Assembly (NCBI GenBank): GCA_026545765.1
Contig: CM048840.1
Coordinates: 89,184,877 to 89,248,876 of the forward strand
Direction of reading: 5' to 3'
DNA from: Plantago major
Lineage: Eukaryota; Streptophyta; Magnoliopsida; Lamiales; Plantaginaceae
Length of the DNA stretch: 64,000 nt
How positions within the stretch are numbered: the first letter of the stretch is position 1; every line of letters begins with the position of its first letter. Of this stretch, positions 1 through 13,066 are shown piece by piece. The notes under the pieces were generated by a model, which saw nothing but the letters and a program-made list of their open reading frames with translations, searched no databases and had not been told where the DNA came from. The position numbers and the translations under genes were made by a program.

Positions 1-65
1 AAAATAGAGCATTCGTTGAAAAAAGCCCCTCATACCGCCATAGTAGTATTTGTTGACTACGGAGC

Positions 66-180
66 TGGGCCTTTCACAAGATAATGGGCTTGTGCATTTC
101 GCATTCACTACTGTATTCCGGCCCAACAAAAGAGTCCATTAACACACTCCTGAAAACCCTAATTGGCTGACACTATATAC
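66..180 (+). promoter_or_regulatory. Ribosomal-protein-type promoter of RPS25
   Basis: Upstream of the RPS25 start there are two TGGGCY (site II) motifs on the + strand (66-71, 85-90), one in reverse orientation (GGCCCA, 120-125), a telo-box AAACCCTAA at 154-162 and a TATA-like CACTATATAC at 171-180. Site II plus telo-box is the known signature of plant translation-machinery promoters and fits the gene that follows. The transcription start is inferred to lie near 200-230. Confidence 0.7.
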
Positions 181-251
181 CATCACACCTTTTATCTCCT
201 TCAAAAAACCCTCACAGAGTTGCTGCTGCTGCTATAGTAGAATCCTCTTGA

Positions 252-1956
<1,705 letters not shown>

Positions 1957-2156
1957 ATGCTGTGTTTGAGTGTTTTTGGATAGAAAGCTAGTAACATCTT
2001 TAGACTATGTACCTTTCATTTGTTCCTGAAGGATTTTAATTTATGATTTTCCTGCTATAATGCTTGAATCTTTCTCTAATCTGCTTTCGATTTCTAAATG
2101 AAGCTTTTTATGTGATGAAATCATGAAATTAATTCTGTTGTTTCATGCATGGAAGG

Positions 2157-3390
2157 CGCACTTTAGAGTAGTTAATCATTTCTGCATAGAAGGTGATGAG
2201 ATAATATAGTGCATGCTAAGTATCTGTACTATTATCAAACACAATTACATACTTAAATTTCAAGCTATAATTCAACTCCAGCTAAATCAATTCATCGTAG
2301 AAAATAACGATAACCAATCTTTCTTATTTATATTCTCCAATTGAATTAACTGATTAATTCACACTAACTTAAACCCTATTTCAACTCGGAAAAAAAGGTC
2401 AATTCATTATTAGAAATAACGATATTACTTACCTTCATATACTTATCAATTATTTGTAAGTATGTGCCACAATAACACACGTAGCGTGTTCTTACATTCT
2501 AGTTTTATTATATAAATTAGCTAGATTTCAATTTATGTTAACTTTAAAATGATTTAAACTCAAACATTTTTATTATATAAATTTGCTAGATTTTTAAAAT
2601 TTTAAAATAGAAATAGTTTAAAGTTTATACGCGGAACCACGTGTCACGAACACTAGTTTATACAATTGAAAAGGTATCTCAAGATCTCCACTAACTCTTG
2701 CGCATTAATCCCATCAACCACTAATTATTATGCATTAATCTCTAATCCACTAACTCTATACAATTGTAGATGCTTAGAAACTACAATAAAAGATTAGTAC
2801 GAATTGTGGGGCACCAGTGACCTGCAACTACAAGACAATAATAGAGTACACTAGGGCGTGAGATTCAATTGGGAGACCGGTGTGGTGTCGACCGAATGAA
2901 ATCTGACGCTCAATCCAATAAGTTTAGAAGACGAAGAATAAGAAAAATAACAAAGAGTATGATATTTAATTATCCTTTTATTTGTTTGAGAGACTTTCAG
3001 AGCTATGGCACCTGGAGAATGATTGTGGGTGATTAGGTTGAAGGACTTTCAAGTGAGGATGTATGGATTTTGCGTGAAGCTCTGGAGATGCTCCTCAAGC
3101 CTCTGTGCAAGGGATGTGTAGGAAGCCAGTGAGGTGCCCGGAAGGTCTACATGAGTATTTCAGATTCAGGAGGTATGGAGGAAGCTTAAATTGCATATGC
3201 AGTTGTAGAGTGAGATGGTGATGAATGCGATGCCGCCCAAGATTTTTTCTTCGTCTCCTTATATTGACTCCCACTGCCATTATTCGAGTCTATTCTGTAA
3301 CCACTACCCGAGTATGTGGGTAGTTTGGAGCACGATGGGAAGATTTTCATGGTTGAGATGAGAGGAAGTATAATTATATCAATCGGATGT
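2157..3390. other. Intergenic DNA with two Helitron-like 3' ends
   Basis: No gene recognised. At 2480-2504 a short hairpin (ACACG-TAG-CGTGT) is followed after about ten bases by CTAG and then T, the layout of a Helitron 3' terminus. A second, weaker copy of that layout lies at 2630-2654 (ACGCGG...CCACGTGT, then CACTAG, then T). The segment about 2,280-2,505 is repeated in reverse orientation at about 63,215-63,430. The part 2,700-3,380 has no recognisable homology; it could be captured gene sequence. Confidence 0.4.
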
Positions 3391-3805
3391 TTAGACTGTT
3401 TGGGATAGAATTTAGACTAATTTTAATTGAGTAGACAAGGTAAGCTTGCAATTTTAATAGAGCCGGAACAATTTCAATTTTAATCCACCTACTATTTACA
3501 ACTCAATTAAATTTTATCTATCTACATACTATTTTTCTCACTTTACTTTTCCATTTATTATAACAACCTTAAACCAATCCAATAAACTTAAAACTACCAA
3601 TAAAATAACTTAAAACATCTTACACATATCACTTCACTCTTATACACCCTTATACACCCTGTATAACAATCCTAAAATTTATAAAATTTTAACGTTATAC
3701 CAAACATAAATTTTCACAATCCATTTAAACTTAAGTTACTTATCATCATTTATATTGTAATTAAAATTTACTCAATTAAATTTCCATGTTAAACGGTACA
3801 TCCAT
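3391..3805 (-). mobile_element. MITE family A, copy 1
   Basis: Read on the minus strand, it shares long stretches with 7,035-7,390 and 57,292-57,590, including a block like ATAGGGTTGTTATAYA.GRTGTGTAA and a Lys-poor AT-rich remainder, and it ends in CCAAACAG / CCGTTTAAC-type termini. It has no coding capacity. The borders are approximate. Confidence 0.5.
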
Positions 3806-3920
3806 GTGTCAATTTCAACTAAACATATGTCGTCTTTACCGATGCGACTAACCATCATGCTCTCAGAGAAAAACTTGACAGCATATTTATTAAAAATAGT
3901 GGTACCGCGTATATAAAATA

Positions 3921-4154
3921 CTCCCTCCATTTCAGAGAAAAGTGTTACATTTTGACTTTGACCACAGATTACTCATAAACGATAATAGTAAATAATTTAA
4001 TAAAATCGTATAATAAAAATTTAATTACTAAATTTTCATTATATACTTTTAATAATTTATTTATTAATATCATTTAAGAGTAAATTGTGGTCAAACGCGA
4101 AGACAGTTGACCGCAGAATAGTAAAATGTAACAATTTTTCTGAAATGGAGGGAG
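3921..4154. mobile_element. Stowaway/mariner-like MITE just upstream of GSTT
   Basis: A 234-bp element with near-perfect terminal inverted repeats beginning CTCCCTCCATTTCAGA, the arms extending about 40 bp (TTACATTTT.., TTTGACCAC..), flanked by TA on both sides (3919-3920, 4155-4156). It sits about 135 bp before the GSTT start codon, so it may overlap the promoter or supply part of it. Confidence 0.88.
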
Positions 4155-4290
4155 TAATTTTAATGACGCTTTGTAATTGTCGCGAATTAGCTCTGACATA
4201 GTGCATCTATTCCATATTTGTGTGCTGCTTAGCAGTTCATGGGCTGTACTTAATACGAAAAAACAGAGCGATATTGTATTTTGCAAGAAA

Positions 4291-6899
4291 ATGACACTCA
4301 AAGTTTATTCAGATCGGTTTTCCCAACCCTCACGGGCAATCATTCTCTTCTGCAAGTAAGTAATTGTTCCCATCTCCCTTGATTCAACTATATTCTTCAT
4401 TTTTCAGCTCAACATATTGCCTTATCTAAAATTGGACCAAAAACTTGATATGGGTTTCTGACTTTCTGTGTTCAGATTAAATGGGATTGATTTTGAAGAG
4501 GTGAAGGTTACCCTTGCCAAACGTCAGAATCTATCTCCTGAATTTGGAGGTGAAAATGAGTTATCTTGGGGTTTTATTATTTTCACCAAAAAATACAATT
4601 AGGATGATTCAATGGTAACCTGTTTGTATCTTTTTGTGGCAGAAATAAACCCCTTTAGGAAAGTTCCTGCAATAGTGGATGGAAGTTTCAAGCTTTTTGA
4701 AAGGTAATCTCAACTCCTTTAGTATAGTAGTAACATGTTTCTTGGGATTTTTTTTTATCTTAAAGTTTGTTATTTGGTTGTTGAAAGTGGGCACTTGTTG
4801 TGGTGCTATGAGTCCAATTCCAGGAGATTAACATCCGGTTTTCAGATTGTATTTGCTGTTTTACTTTATTAGACTTGTCGGTTTTGGGCTGCAAATGAAG
4901 AGATAAAGTGATGTATTATGTTTGGAAAGATTGTTCATAACGCCAAGTTTTTGTTTGTATGCCTAGTGTTTTGCCCCATATGTTAGAGACTATCAGCTGC
5001 TTGACAAAAGTACTGGGGGACGAATCATAGAATTTAGAGAGATGGAATCGATTCAATTGTTCAACTTTAAACTTTTGTAGTAAATTGTTAAAATGGCAAA
5101 GGTTATGGGGTTTCATGCTGTTTGCTGATGCTCTTTTCGTGATTGAATTTTGAAAATGGAATATTCAGATCAGGATGGATAGATTGACGTTCCACTGAAC
5201 CAAAACTCTTAGTGCTCGGATTTGGTTCAAGAAACAGTTGAAACTCATGCATATCATATTTCAATTCTTTACTATTCAGTATTCACACACACACACACAC
5301 ACACACACCTGTACCAAGAGTTTATATCAAGTATTTAGACATACCAGTCTGTAACTTTCTTTGAAATGCAAGTGCAGTCATGCTATCCTGATCTATTTGG
5401 CTTGCGTGTTCCCAGGAGTTGCCGATCATTGGTGAGTTTTCGTCTCAAACTTGTCAATTAATTTTCTGCTTTGATGATCATGCGTCTATAGAGCCCTCCT
5501 CCTCTTGTATTTTTGCCAGCCGCTGTTTGCCTGTACCCAGGCCTTGAACCTGTGTAGCGACTACTTACCAGCAGAGCACCTTATCTTTGGGCAAAGGCCT
5601 ATATCCTTGTGAGAGTAGATGCAAAAGCAAAAGTTGTTGATGTGTGTGGTCTTTTCACAACTGACCATATACGTGACAAGTTTGTTGTCTATACCAACGT
5701 TCATAGTTGGTCAAATGCAAACACGTTTACCACCCTTATTTTCTATCTAGGGATATACTACATGTTACTCCTATAAGACTGTTGCTTTCTAAAAGTGATA
5801 ATAAGTGTAATGTTATAGCAAATTATCTCCTGAAATGTCATCTCTAGTTTTTCCTTAACATGAACATTAAACCATGCATGTACTGTCAGTTTGATCATGC
5901 TTCACTGTAGAATAAAGTATTAGTCAGTTTCTTCTTTTTGAGTAACTCCAGAGTATATTTATATCCGGAATACATTTTTCATTTCTGTTCTCATTACCCT
6001 CTGAAGATTGTATATGACAGTACATTCTTTTGCAATCTAAAATGATCTCGTTTCAGGTATCCGGCAGATGTTTTCAAAAGAGCAAAAATTCATTCAGTGT
6101 TGGATTGGCATCACTCAAATCTACGTTCGGGTGCAGGTGCTGCTTTGATCTATATTTTTTCAGTAGGCTTTGTTTTTACACTTTTCGTCAACAAGTATTG
6201 CAAAACCTCTTTGTTATGTCATCCATGGAGTTAGATTAAAGTGAAAGTAGGTATCATTTTGAGAGAGAAACTCAAGTTGATGTTGTCTCAAAGCTTTGCA
6301 TTCCCTTGTTTTAGAGAAAAAATTGAAAATTATATCTGATTGACTTGGTCTTTCTTGCAAATTGTATTATCTCCAGCTGGATATGTCTTTCATACCTTGC
6401 TTGCACCTTCATTCGGGTTGCCTTTGAATCCAAAAGCAGCAGCTGAATCCAGGAAAGTTCTTTCAGCCTCTCTTGCTAAGATTGAATCTGTTTGGCTCAA
6501 AGGAAGTGGTCGTTTCTTGGTTGGAAGCTTCCAGCCTTCTATCGCCGATCTTAGTTTAGTGTGTGAGATTATGCAGCTTGAGGTATTTGCATCTGCTTAT
6601 TGTTTACATATATATGCCTGTGATGGAAAAAAATAAGTTGGAGCTAAATGTTTAAGAGGTTATGAGATCCTGTCTCCTTTTTAATACAGCTGTTGGATGA
6701 GGAAGATCGAGATCGAATTTTAAGCCCACACAAGAGGGTCTTGAAATGGATTGATGATACGAAGAATGCAACTAAACCTCATTTTGATGAAGTACATTCA
6801 CTCCTTTTGAAAGCCAAGGACAGATTTAAGAAGCAAGGATCTGGAGAAAGCGTTGCTGAAGCCGGTTCTACAAGGAAGTCTCTTCATTCTAAGATGTAA
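4291..6899 (+). CDS. GSTT1: Theta-class glutathione S-transferase
   Basis: Conjugates glutathione to electrophiles and reduces organic hydroperoxides (family knowledge). Exons: 4291..4355, 4476..4549, 4643..4703, 5378..5431, 6057..6136, 6377..6582, 6690..6899; 750 nt, 249 residues, normal for plant theta GSTs. The N-terminal thioredoxin fold begins MTLKVYSDRFSQPSRA with the theta-type catalytic Ser in SQPS (Ser11), then KVPAIVDG and the ES glutathione-binding motif across the exon 3/4 junction. The all-alpha C-terminal half has HSVLDWHHSNLR and the conserved QPSIADLSLVCEIMQL. The C-terminus is SKM, a likely peroxisomal targeting signal type 1, as known for Arabidopsis GSTT1. All splice sites are GT-AG and phases agree. 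A duplicate lies at 32,933-35,881. GSTT1 is used as a family name; one-to-one orthology was not tested. Confidence 0.95.
5284..5309. repeat. (CA)n microsatellite in GSTT intron 3
   Basis: About twelve CA dinucleotides in an intron of the intact GST gene. No other repeat is seen in that intron. Confidence 0.9.
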
Positions 6900-7034
6900 C
6901 AAGCAACAAATCTTGTTGGAATAAATGAGTGGATACTTGGTTCAACTTAACCTTGGTCAGTTGTTCTGAGTCTATATATATGTACTCTGTACTAGTTTAA
7001 TCTTAGCATATTTAAGTCACTATTCAAAGATAAA

Positions 7035-7390
7035 TTTGTTAGGGTTGTTTGTGAATCGATTAAAATAGACATAGTTTTAATTAGCTTTTAATGGTGAATC
7101 GTAATTAAATTATAATTAGGTTTTGAAAAATTGTGTTTGGGGTGGAACTAAATTTTTGTTGGTTTTATAGGGTTGTTATATATGGTGTGTAAGAGCGAAT
7201 TGATAGGGTAAAGTTTTTAAAATTATTTGATTGGTTTTAATGTTATTTCATTGGTTTAAGGTTTTTATAATTAATTGAATTATGAATAGTTGGTGGGCTG
7301 AAAACAAATACTATTCAACACGATTAAAACCGGCAAACAGGATGAGAAGGATAATCGGGTTTTAACCGCGAGACAAATAGTCTCTTAGTA
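7035..7390 (+). mobile_element. MITE family A, copy 2
   Basis: It lies just after the GST 3' end. It shares with 57,292-57,590 the blocks TTTTGAAAA.TTGTGTTTGGG, GGTTTTATAGGGTTGTTATA and a tail of the form GGCAAAC.GG.GAAGGATAAT...TTTTAA.CGC.AGACA. The ends are weakly inverted (GTTTGTGA.TCGATTAAAA at left; the reverse complement of the right end reads ATTTGTCTCGCGGTTAAAA). Non-coding. Confidence 0.55.
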
Positions 7391-7589
7391 CCTTATAATT
7401 ATTCTTTTCCACCAACTCCTCCTATTATTAGGGAACCCTTCTGCCCTGTTCCTAGTTGAGTACTTGTTTAGATTCATCCAATTCTTTCCCCATCTCCAGC
7501 CCAATACCTTTTTTTTGTTGTTGGACCTTTGAATTCGGCCCGTATTAATCCAGGCCCATTACAAGTTTCTCAATCACAGTCCATTATGA

Positions 7590-7943
7590 TGCCTTCTATG
7601 TTGTCGTCGACGACTCAGTCTCAGGTGGGGGCTTAGACAAGGAGATTCGTTATCTCCTTATTTGTTTATGTTCTGTATTGAGGCATTTAGCTCTTTGATT
7701 CTTGATGCGGAGGTGAGGGGTGACTTGAGAGGAGTGGTTGTTAGTCCTAGTGCTCCGAGGGTTTCTCATTTGTTATTTGCTTATGACACATTTTTTTGTG
7801 AGGCTACTAAGGAAACGGTTGAAGTTATTGGTTCTATCTTGAACAAGTATTGTTTGGCGTCAGGTCAAGTTATTTATTTAGATAAGTCCACAACGATTTT
7901 TGGTAGATATGGGGAGGTGAGAAGATATCTTCCTATTAGAGTG
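7590..7943 (+). pseudogene. LINE A: reverse-transcriptase fragment
   Basis: The first recognisable part of a decayed, 5'-truncated plant L1-type LINE. It reads VDDSVSGGGLRQGDSLSPYLF, then RGDLRGVVVSPSAPRVSHLLFAYDTFF, then SILNKYCLASGQ, the usual order around the RT active site. The catalytic FADD is replaced by FAYD, so the fragment is inactive. It stops at ...PIRV at a target-site duplication and resumes beyond the LTR as VEKHQKYLGLP. Confidence 0.8.
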
Positions 7944-7948
7944 GTAGA

Positions 7949-9379
7949 TGATGAGTCGGTTTTACACCGTCTCATTTGGTCTTTTTTACCGTCTTATTCT
8001 CGTTCTCGAGTATAGTTTTTATTAGTTTTGTTAGAGTATTTTTACTTGTTTTGTTATTTGTGTGTTTTGTAGGTATTTGACTAAACCGCGTTATTTGGAG
8101 GCAAAAGGATGCATTTACAGGAGTACGGAGTTCCAATGCCTCAAACGGATGCTGGAAACGGAGCGGTAAGGCCAAAAATACCAAATTTGGAGTCAAAGTG
8201 CAGAACTTCGCCAATTAGGATACTTGGCGCACTCCAAACCTCCGCACGGCATACGTTGTGGCTCCGCATGGCGTACGCCATGCACTAGCTTGGCATACGC
8301 CAAGTGTTTGGATCCGTCCTTTTAAATAGTTTTGAACATCGATTTTAAATCATTATCTTCTTTTCAACTTTGCTCTCAACCTAGAACTTTTCTAAGGCAA
8401 TTATCTCACTATTGTTCGAGGTAATTGAACCGATTATTCTTGTAATAGATTATAGATTATTGATTAGGAGCATATTGTGATACTTTCTATGGATTGGATT
8501 CAAGATTCTTCAGTTCTTACATAGGGTTTGTGACACAATTTGGTAAAATATGTATCAACTCTTGATTCTTGGTATTTGGTAATCGATTATGTTTATTCAG
8601 TGTTCATCTATGTTATTGATTATGACTTCGCATATCATGAGTAGCTAAACACCCTATTATGGGGTGGTGATGGATTCAACGCATGCTAGTTAGGGTTTAT
8701 CCAATTCAATAACAGTAAGATGGGATTTACTTTGATTTATTGATTATATGCATATGTAGTTTTGTGTTATGTGTTATGTGTTTTACCTATAAAATCATAA
8801 AAGGATTATGCAAACGATTTACCACCAAAACGTATAGAGATGGCAAATCCATAGGTTCGTAGCAAACACATAAACTACATTGGCTTATAATTGTAGCTTG
8901 GTGGAATTGACGACTCCACCATTGTTATATGTTTTCTAGAACAAAATCGGTTAGCTCATTGCCATAGAGTCATCGTACCTTATATGGTGTAAGGTGTTTG
9001 CCTTGAGCAGTGTAATAATCGTTTGGACGTGTCCCAGTGATAACTAGAATAAATCGCCATTGTTATTATTGCATTTATTCCTGCCAGCTAGCTTGTTATC
9101 TGTCACCACACCATAATTCCCTCTCATAACCTAATCTCTACAAGTAATTAGTTTTCTAGTTAATCTGCATCATAGATAGATTATCAATCTGCTGCCGAAG
9201 CAAAACAACTTTACTGCTTTCATTGATGTTTATTATAATTCGTAATCATAGCTCAGCTTAGTTAAGTCCTTAGAGATCGACACTCGGGGTTAACTTCACT
9301 GCACTATAAGTTTCGTAGTGTTGAGAATTAACTCTTGACTTAGTAAACAAATATAAAACTTTGAAGATTTGACACATCA
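7949..9379 (+). mobile_element. Solo LTR 1 inserted in LINE A
   Basis: A 1,431-bp segment starting TGATGAGTCGG and ending GACACATCA, flanked by a 5-bp target duplication GTAGA (7944-7948) / GTGGA (9380-9384) that differs by one base. The LINE reading register resumes exactly on the far side. A TATA-like TTTTAAATAG lies near 8,330 and a TCGACACTCGGGG-type block near the end. No internal coding region is present, so it is a solo LTR. It probably belongs to Ty3/gypsy (Tat/Athila/Ogre side) by general structure; that family call is an inference. Confidence 0.78.
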
Positions 9380-9384
9380 GTGGA

Positions 9385-9800
9385 GAAGCACCAAAAGTAT
9401 TTAGGTCTTCCAACTGAGATGAGAAAATTTAAAATGGAGGTGTTTGGTTGGATTAGAGAGCGGATGTGGGCTAAAACTCAGGGGTTTGGACATAAACTTT
9501 TATCTAAGGTAGGGAAGGAAGATATGATTAAATCAATCCTTCTATCCCCACTTACGTCATGGGTTGTTTAAAATTCCCAGAGTGTCTTCTTCATGAGCTA
9601 GAATCCATCATTTCTAATTTTTTTTGGTGGGGGTACTGGTGATAGTAGGAAAATACATTGGTTTAAGTGGAATGCGTTTTCGTGATTTGAGTGCTTTTAA
9701 TGTTGCTATGCTTAGTAAACAAGTTTGGCATATTATTCAGAATCCTAATTCCCTTCTTAGTCGTGTTTTGAAGGCTAAGTATTTTCCTAATTTTGATATT
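9385..9800 (+). pseudogene. LINE A: RT thumb region fragment
   Basis: Continuation of LINE A with EKHQKYLGLPTEMR, RKFKMEVFGWIRERMWAKTQ and LLSKVGKEDMIKSIL, then a frame change after SWVV, and later the SLLSRVLKAKYFPNFDI motif near 9,750-9,800. These are standard plant LINE motifs between the RT and the zinc-binding C-terminal domain. It stops at the 5-bp duplication ATATT where LTR 2 begins. Confidence 0.78.
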
Positions 9801-11108
9801 TGATGTGCACTTAAGAATTTGAAAGTGTTGTAGTACCTGTAATTCTCAAACACAATCAAAAAATTAAATTTATTTAATTGTCGGAAGCTCACAAACACAC
9901 AACAATAGCTGTAAGTTAACTCGGGCTGTCTTTCTCCACGAACACTTAGCATAGGAACAAGCAAATATCGTTTTGAATGCAAAAATCAGACTGTTTGTAA
10001 GTAGATAGATTGTATGTAAGCAGAAGATTGAATCGCAATTGAAACCCGAATTATTGTTGATGAAATCGATGGGGGTTGGTGTGTAAAGGACCCCTGACCT
10101 CCCTCGTACTATGCTATTTTCAACTTCCTATTTAATATCCTACGCGATTACCTCTAACGACAGCAGGGCACAATACTAAATACCAAGCAGCGATTGATAC
10201 CAAGATTACTACTCGATTCAATGAAACCGTGTGTCACAATTGAAAATCACACCACAAAGGATGTATAGAGTTGTATAATCACGGTTTACTTCTAAGAACT
10301 ATTCCATTAATATAACATGGCATATAAAGAAGTAGCACAACAGAGTTTTGACGGTTCGCCTTTACAAGAGAAAGTTAGCTACTCATAGTATTCTACAGAC
10401 ATAAATCAAACTCAGAAAGAAAAGAAGAAGAAAATAGAAGCTTAGTCTTTGATGTCTTCGTGCTGCTTCTAGGGTTTCCTCCTTCTGGGTGCCTGACGAC
10501 CAACGATTTTGGGGTTTCACTTCCCCGAGGACTGGTTCTCTCTCAGGAGAGTTGCTTTAGGAGCGGTGAGTGATTATGAGACCCCAGGGGTCTTATTTAT
10601 ACTGAAATTTGCGTGCCCTGGCCGCCATTTATCAATAATTAAGGAAGGTTTAGAAATGCGGGCTCTAGCCTGACAGGCCAGAAAAGCCTGTTTCTGGAAC
10701 ATTCCCCTTCACTGCGGTCGACTGTGGACCGCAGTGAGTCGACATCTTCAGCTTTCTGTCTGTTTTCTTCGTTCTTCAATTTCGGGCTTCGTAACTTTGT
10801 TTTCTCGAAAAGTGGTCTTCTACAATGTTAGCATCTTCAATTATCTACGCATTGGTTGGTCACATGACATGTTTTGACTCCTCGAACTCCGTGCAATGGC
10901 CAAATCAGCGTATTTCCTTATGTCCCCGATTTCGGATAAATATGACATTTTGGCACCGGAAATCGTGCAGTTCCTCAAAAGCGTGATCATGACCTACAAA
11001 ATATGTAAGAAGTTGGTAATTGGCCATAATATGATGCAAATATTGAATCTTGGAAAAAAAAACGAGGGTCTAAAAGCATGCAAAATTGCACATTTCATTG
11101 TCACATCA
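9801..11108 (-). mobile_element. Solo LTR 2 inserted in LINE A (reverse orientation)
   Basis: A 1,308-bp segment with ends TGATGTGCAC and TTGTCACATCA, flanked by ATATT (9796-9800) / ATATA (11109-11113), a 5-bp duplication with one mismatch. A TATA box (TATAAATAAG on the minus strand, about 10,592-10,601) suggests the sense direction is minus. The termini resemble those of LTR 1 (TGATG...CACATCA). A truncated relative lies at about 60,165-60,993. No internal domain remains; solo LTR, probably Ty3/gypsy. Confidence 0.76.
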
Positions 11109-11113
11109 ATATA

Positions 11114-11281
11114 CTTGATGCTATACCTAATCAAAATTCTTCTTATACTTGGAAAAGTATGATGGGAGCTATGGATTTAGTTCCGCATTGTATTATTTGG
11201 AGGATATGAAGTGGTGAAAATTTAGTGTGCGGTTTGATAATTGTATTCTGCGGGATAGTGGTTGTTTTCCCTTCACGCCTT
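11114..11281 (+). pseudogene. LINE A: fragment after LTR 2
   Basis: It reads ...LDAIPNQNSSYTWKSMMGAMDLV..IIWRI.SGENLVCG, matching the plant LINE block NPSYTWKSI...RWRIGNGE. It joins in register with the YFPNFDI motif before LTR 2. It carries an in-frame stop and substitutions and is broken off at a poly-T run where another element begins. Confidence 0.75.
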
Positions 11282-11545
11282 TTTTTTTTTTTCCGAAGCA
11301 TTAAAATTTATTCAAATATGATCAGCAGGCATAAGATAGGCCTCCTTGTTGCCAAAATGTGTGAAAGCTTACAAGAACCAAACTAAACAAAAAACAGGAC
11401 TCACAACCTCCACAATTCCTTGCAAAACCAACTAAGTCATACAACAGCTCAACCCAGGTGCCAATAGCAAAGAAAGAGTACACCCCGAGTACCACAAACA
11501 TACATCAAACGGATGTATTCTAACCACCCACGTCGTCTAGTATGT
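11282..11545 (-). mobile_element. LINE 3' tail (minus strand) inserted in LINE A
   Basis: It starts with T13 on the + strand (a poly-A tail on minus) followed by CCGAAGCATTAAAATTTATTC, very like the LINE 3' end at 36,049 (T-run, then GCACTAAATTAAAATCC). The rest has no coding sequence, consistent with a severely 5'-truncated LINE 3' UTR or a SINE. The right border is approximate. Confidence 0.5.
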
Positions 11546-11745
11546 CCATAATACCTGATTTCCATCAACTTGGTGATGTGGCTGTTTCTACCTGTTTGAA
11601 TGGGCATGTGAGGTTAGAATGTTGAGGCTCTGAGGTCGTCTTTTTGGGAAGATGATGTTGAGTATATATTGCAGATTCCTGTAGGCTATACTGGTAGTCC
11701 AGATAGGCGTATATGCTATTTTTCAAATTTAGTTGCAAGTATATT
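11546..11745 (+). pseudogene. LINE A: last recognisable fragment
   Basis: After VSDFHQLG it reads NVEALRSSFWEDDVEYILQ, then IPVGYTGSPDRR and YFS, the standard plant LINE segment before the zf-RVT domain. The frame shifts at least once. Homology is lost near 11,745; the DNA from there to 12,240 is unrecognised. Confidence 0.72.
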
Positions 11746-12247
11746 TCCAATCATTTTCTTTATTTCATTCATTCTCATATCAGCCCAAATTCTTCAGATC
11801 TGGCCATCTAGGTTTTTCTCTCCATATTAATACCCAAAAAAATGGGTTAGAAGTTCGTTTTCTATGCCGGCCATGCATGGAGGTAAGTAGTGTTGCGTCC
11901 CCTAGATATCTTGGCTAACTTATTAACAAGAATCAGATAACTTGAGAAACAACGGAGGAGATTAACAAGAATTAGCTAAAACTAGGAACAATTCTTATTA
12001 TCTGCAGAACACATATATAAGAACTGTGGTACAATTTATAGGAAATGAAAATTTCCTCGAACGGCTAGAAATGTACGAAAATGTGTTGACTAGTCAGGAA
12101 TAATCGGATAGATTCAACGAACCAGAATCTTCTTCACATTTCGTGCAATTATTCAATTAAGAGAGTGAAAACACGTAATTCAGCAGTCATTGGATTAAAA
12201 GATCCGTTAATTGATCAGGGTGATCCTTCATTGTTAAAACGATGCAG

Positions 12248-12727
12248 TCACAACTTATTCTTCTTAGAAGACTTAGCCACGAACTGGACTGGCCGCTTAA
12301 GTAGGTAGTTGGTCACATGTAACGGTTTCATCAGAGCAATTAAATCACAACAATTGGCGACTTCTTCTGTGTTCTTCTTCACAAATGGTTTGACATTGAT
12401 CTTTATCTTCTTCCTAGCTTGTGGGATTGTGACAAGTAGTTGTTTGTAGTTTCGAAGATTCGGTGGAGTTAGGCGTGAAGACAATAATACTTGTATAATA
12501 GTTGTAATAAGATGATAAGATAATGTTCTACATGTTGATGTAGATGCAAATTTCATCTGCTTGAATTTGTAGTTTCCATTTGAATTAACACTTCCCCCAT
12601 GCCAAAAAATAACACTGCTCGACCTGGAAATAACACTGCCTAGGGCCATGTCCATGCCCATAACTAACAATATCCGCGGGTCGTGGGCACATAATGCCCG
12701 ACAACATTGCTCGTGCCCTGGTACCAA
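12248..12727 (-). CDS. Unrecognised ORF, 159 aa
   Basis: An open frame on the minus strand whose C-terminal half is rich in Lys (RKKIKINVKPFVKKNTEE, ending VAKSSKKNKL). The N-terminal third overlaps low-complexity, repeat-like DNA and is probably not coding. I do not recognise the family. It could be the last exon of a captured or decayed gene, or chance. No splice partners or promoter were identified, and it sits between LINE debris and a tandem repeat. Confidence 0.2.
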   Translation of the reverse strand: MVPGHEQCCRALCAHDPRILLVMGMDMALGSVISRSSSVIFWHGGSVNSNGNYKFKQMKFASTSTCRTLSYHLITTIIQVLLSSRLTPPNLRNYKQLLVTIPQARKKIKINVKPFVKKNTEEVANCCDLIALMKPLHVTNYLLKRPVQFVAKSSKKNKL

Positions 12728-12879
12728 TACCTCATGCCATTGCTCGTGCTTGGTTCATTAGGATTTAGGTGTTATGATTTCAAAAAAACATTTAAATGGA
12801 TGTACTTATTAGATTGTGAAGCATTGATTTTATCATCTTTGCTCTTAGTTTTGAATTTGAAAATAAATGTAAAAATGCC

Positions 12880-13066
12880 CCCAGAAACAATGTTCGTGTC
12901 CGATACTTAAGTAAAACAATGATCAACACCACTGTCCCGACAAACAATGCACGTGTCCGACACTTAAGTAACACAATTCCGGGCACCCGTGTCCCAACAA
13001 ACAATGCACGTGCCCGACACTTATAAAACAATGTCCGACACCCGTGTCCAATATACATGCTCGACA
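12880..13066. repeat. Degenerate 57-bp tandem repeat
   Basis: About three units built on AACAATGCACGTGYCCGACACTTA...CCCGTGTCC. On the minus strand the unit is open and encodes a 19-residue repeat of the type LLKCRTRALFVGT, which explains the apparent ORF there. A looser run of the same words (CTCGTGCCC, ATGCCCGAC) extends back to about 12,600. Confidence 0.7.
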
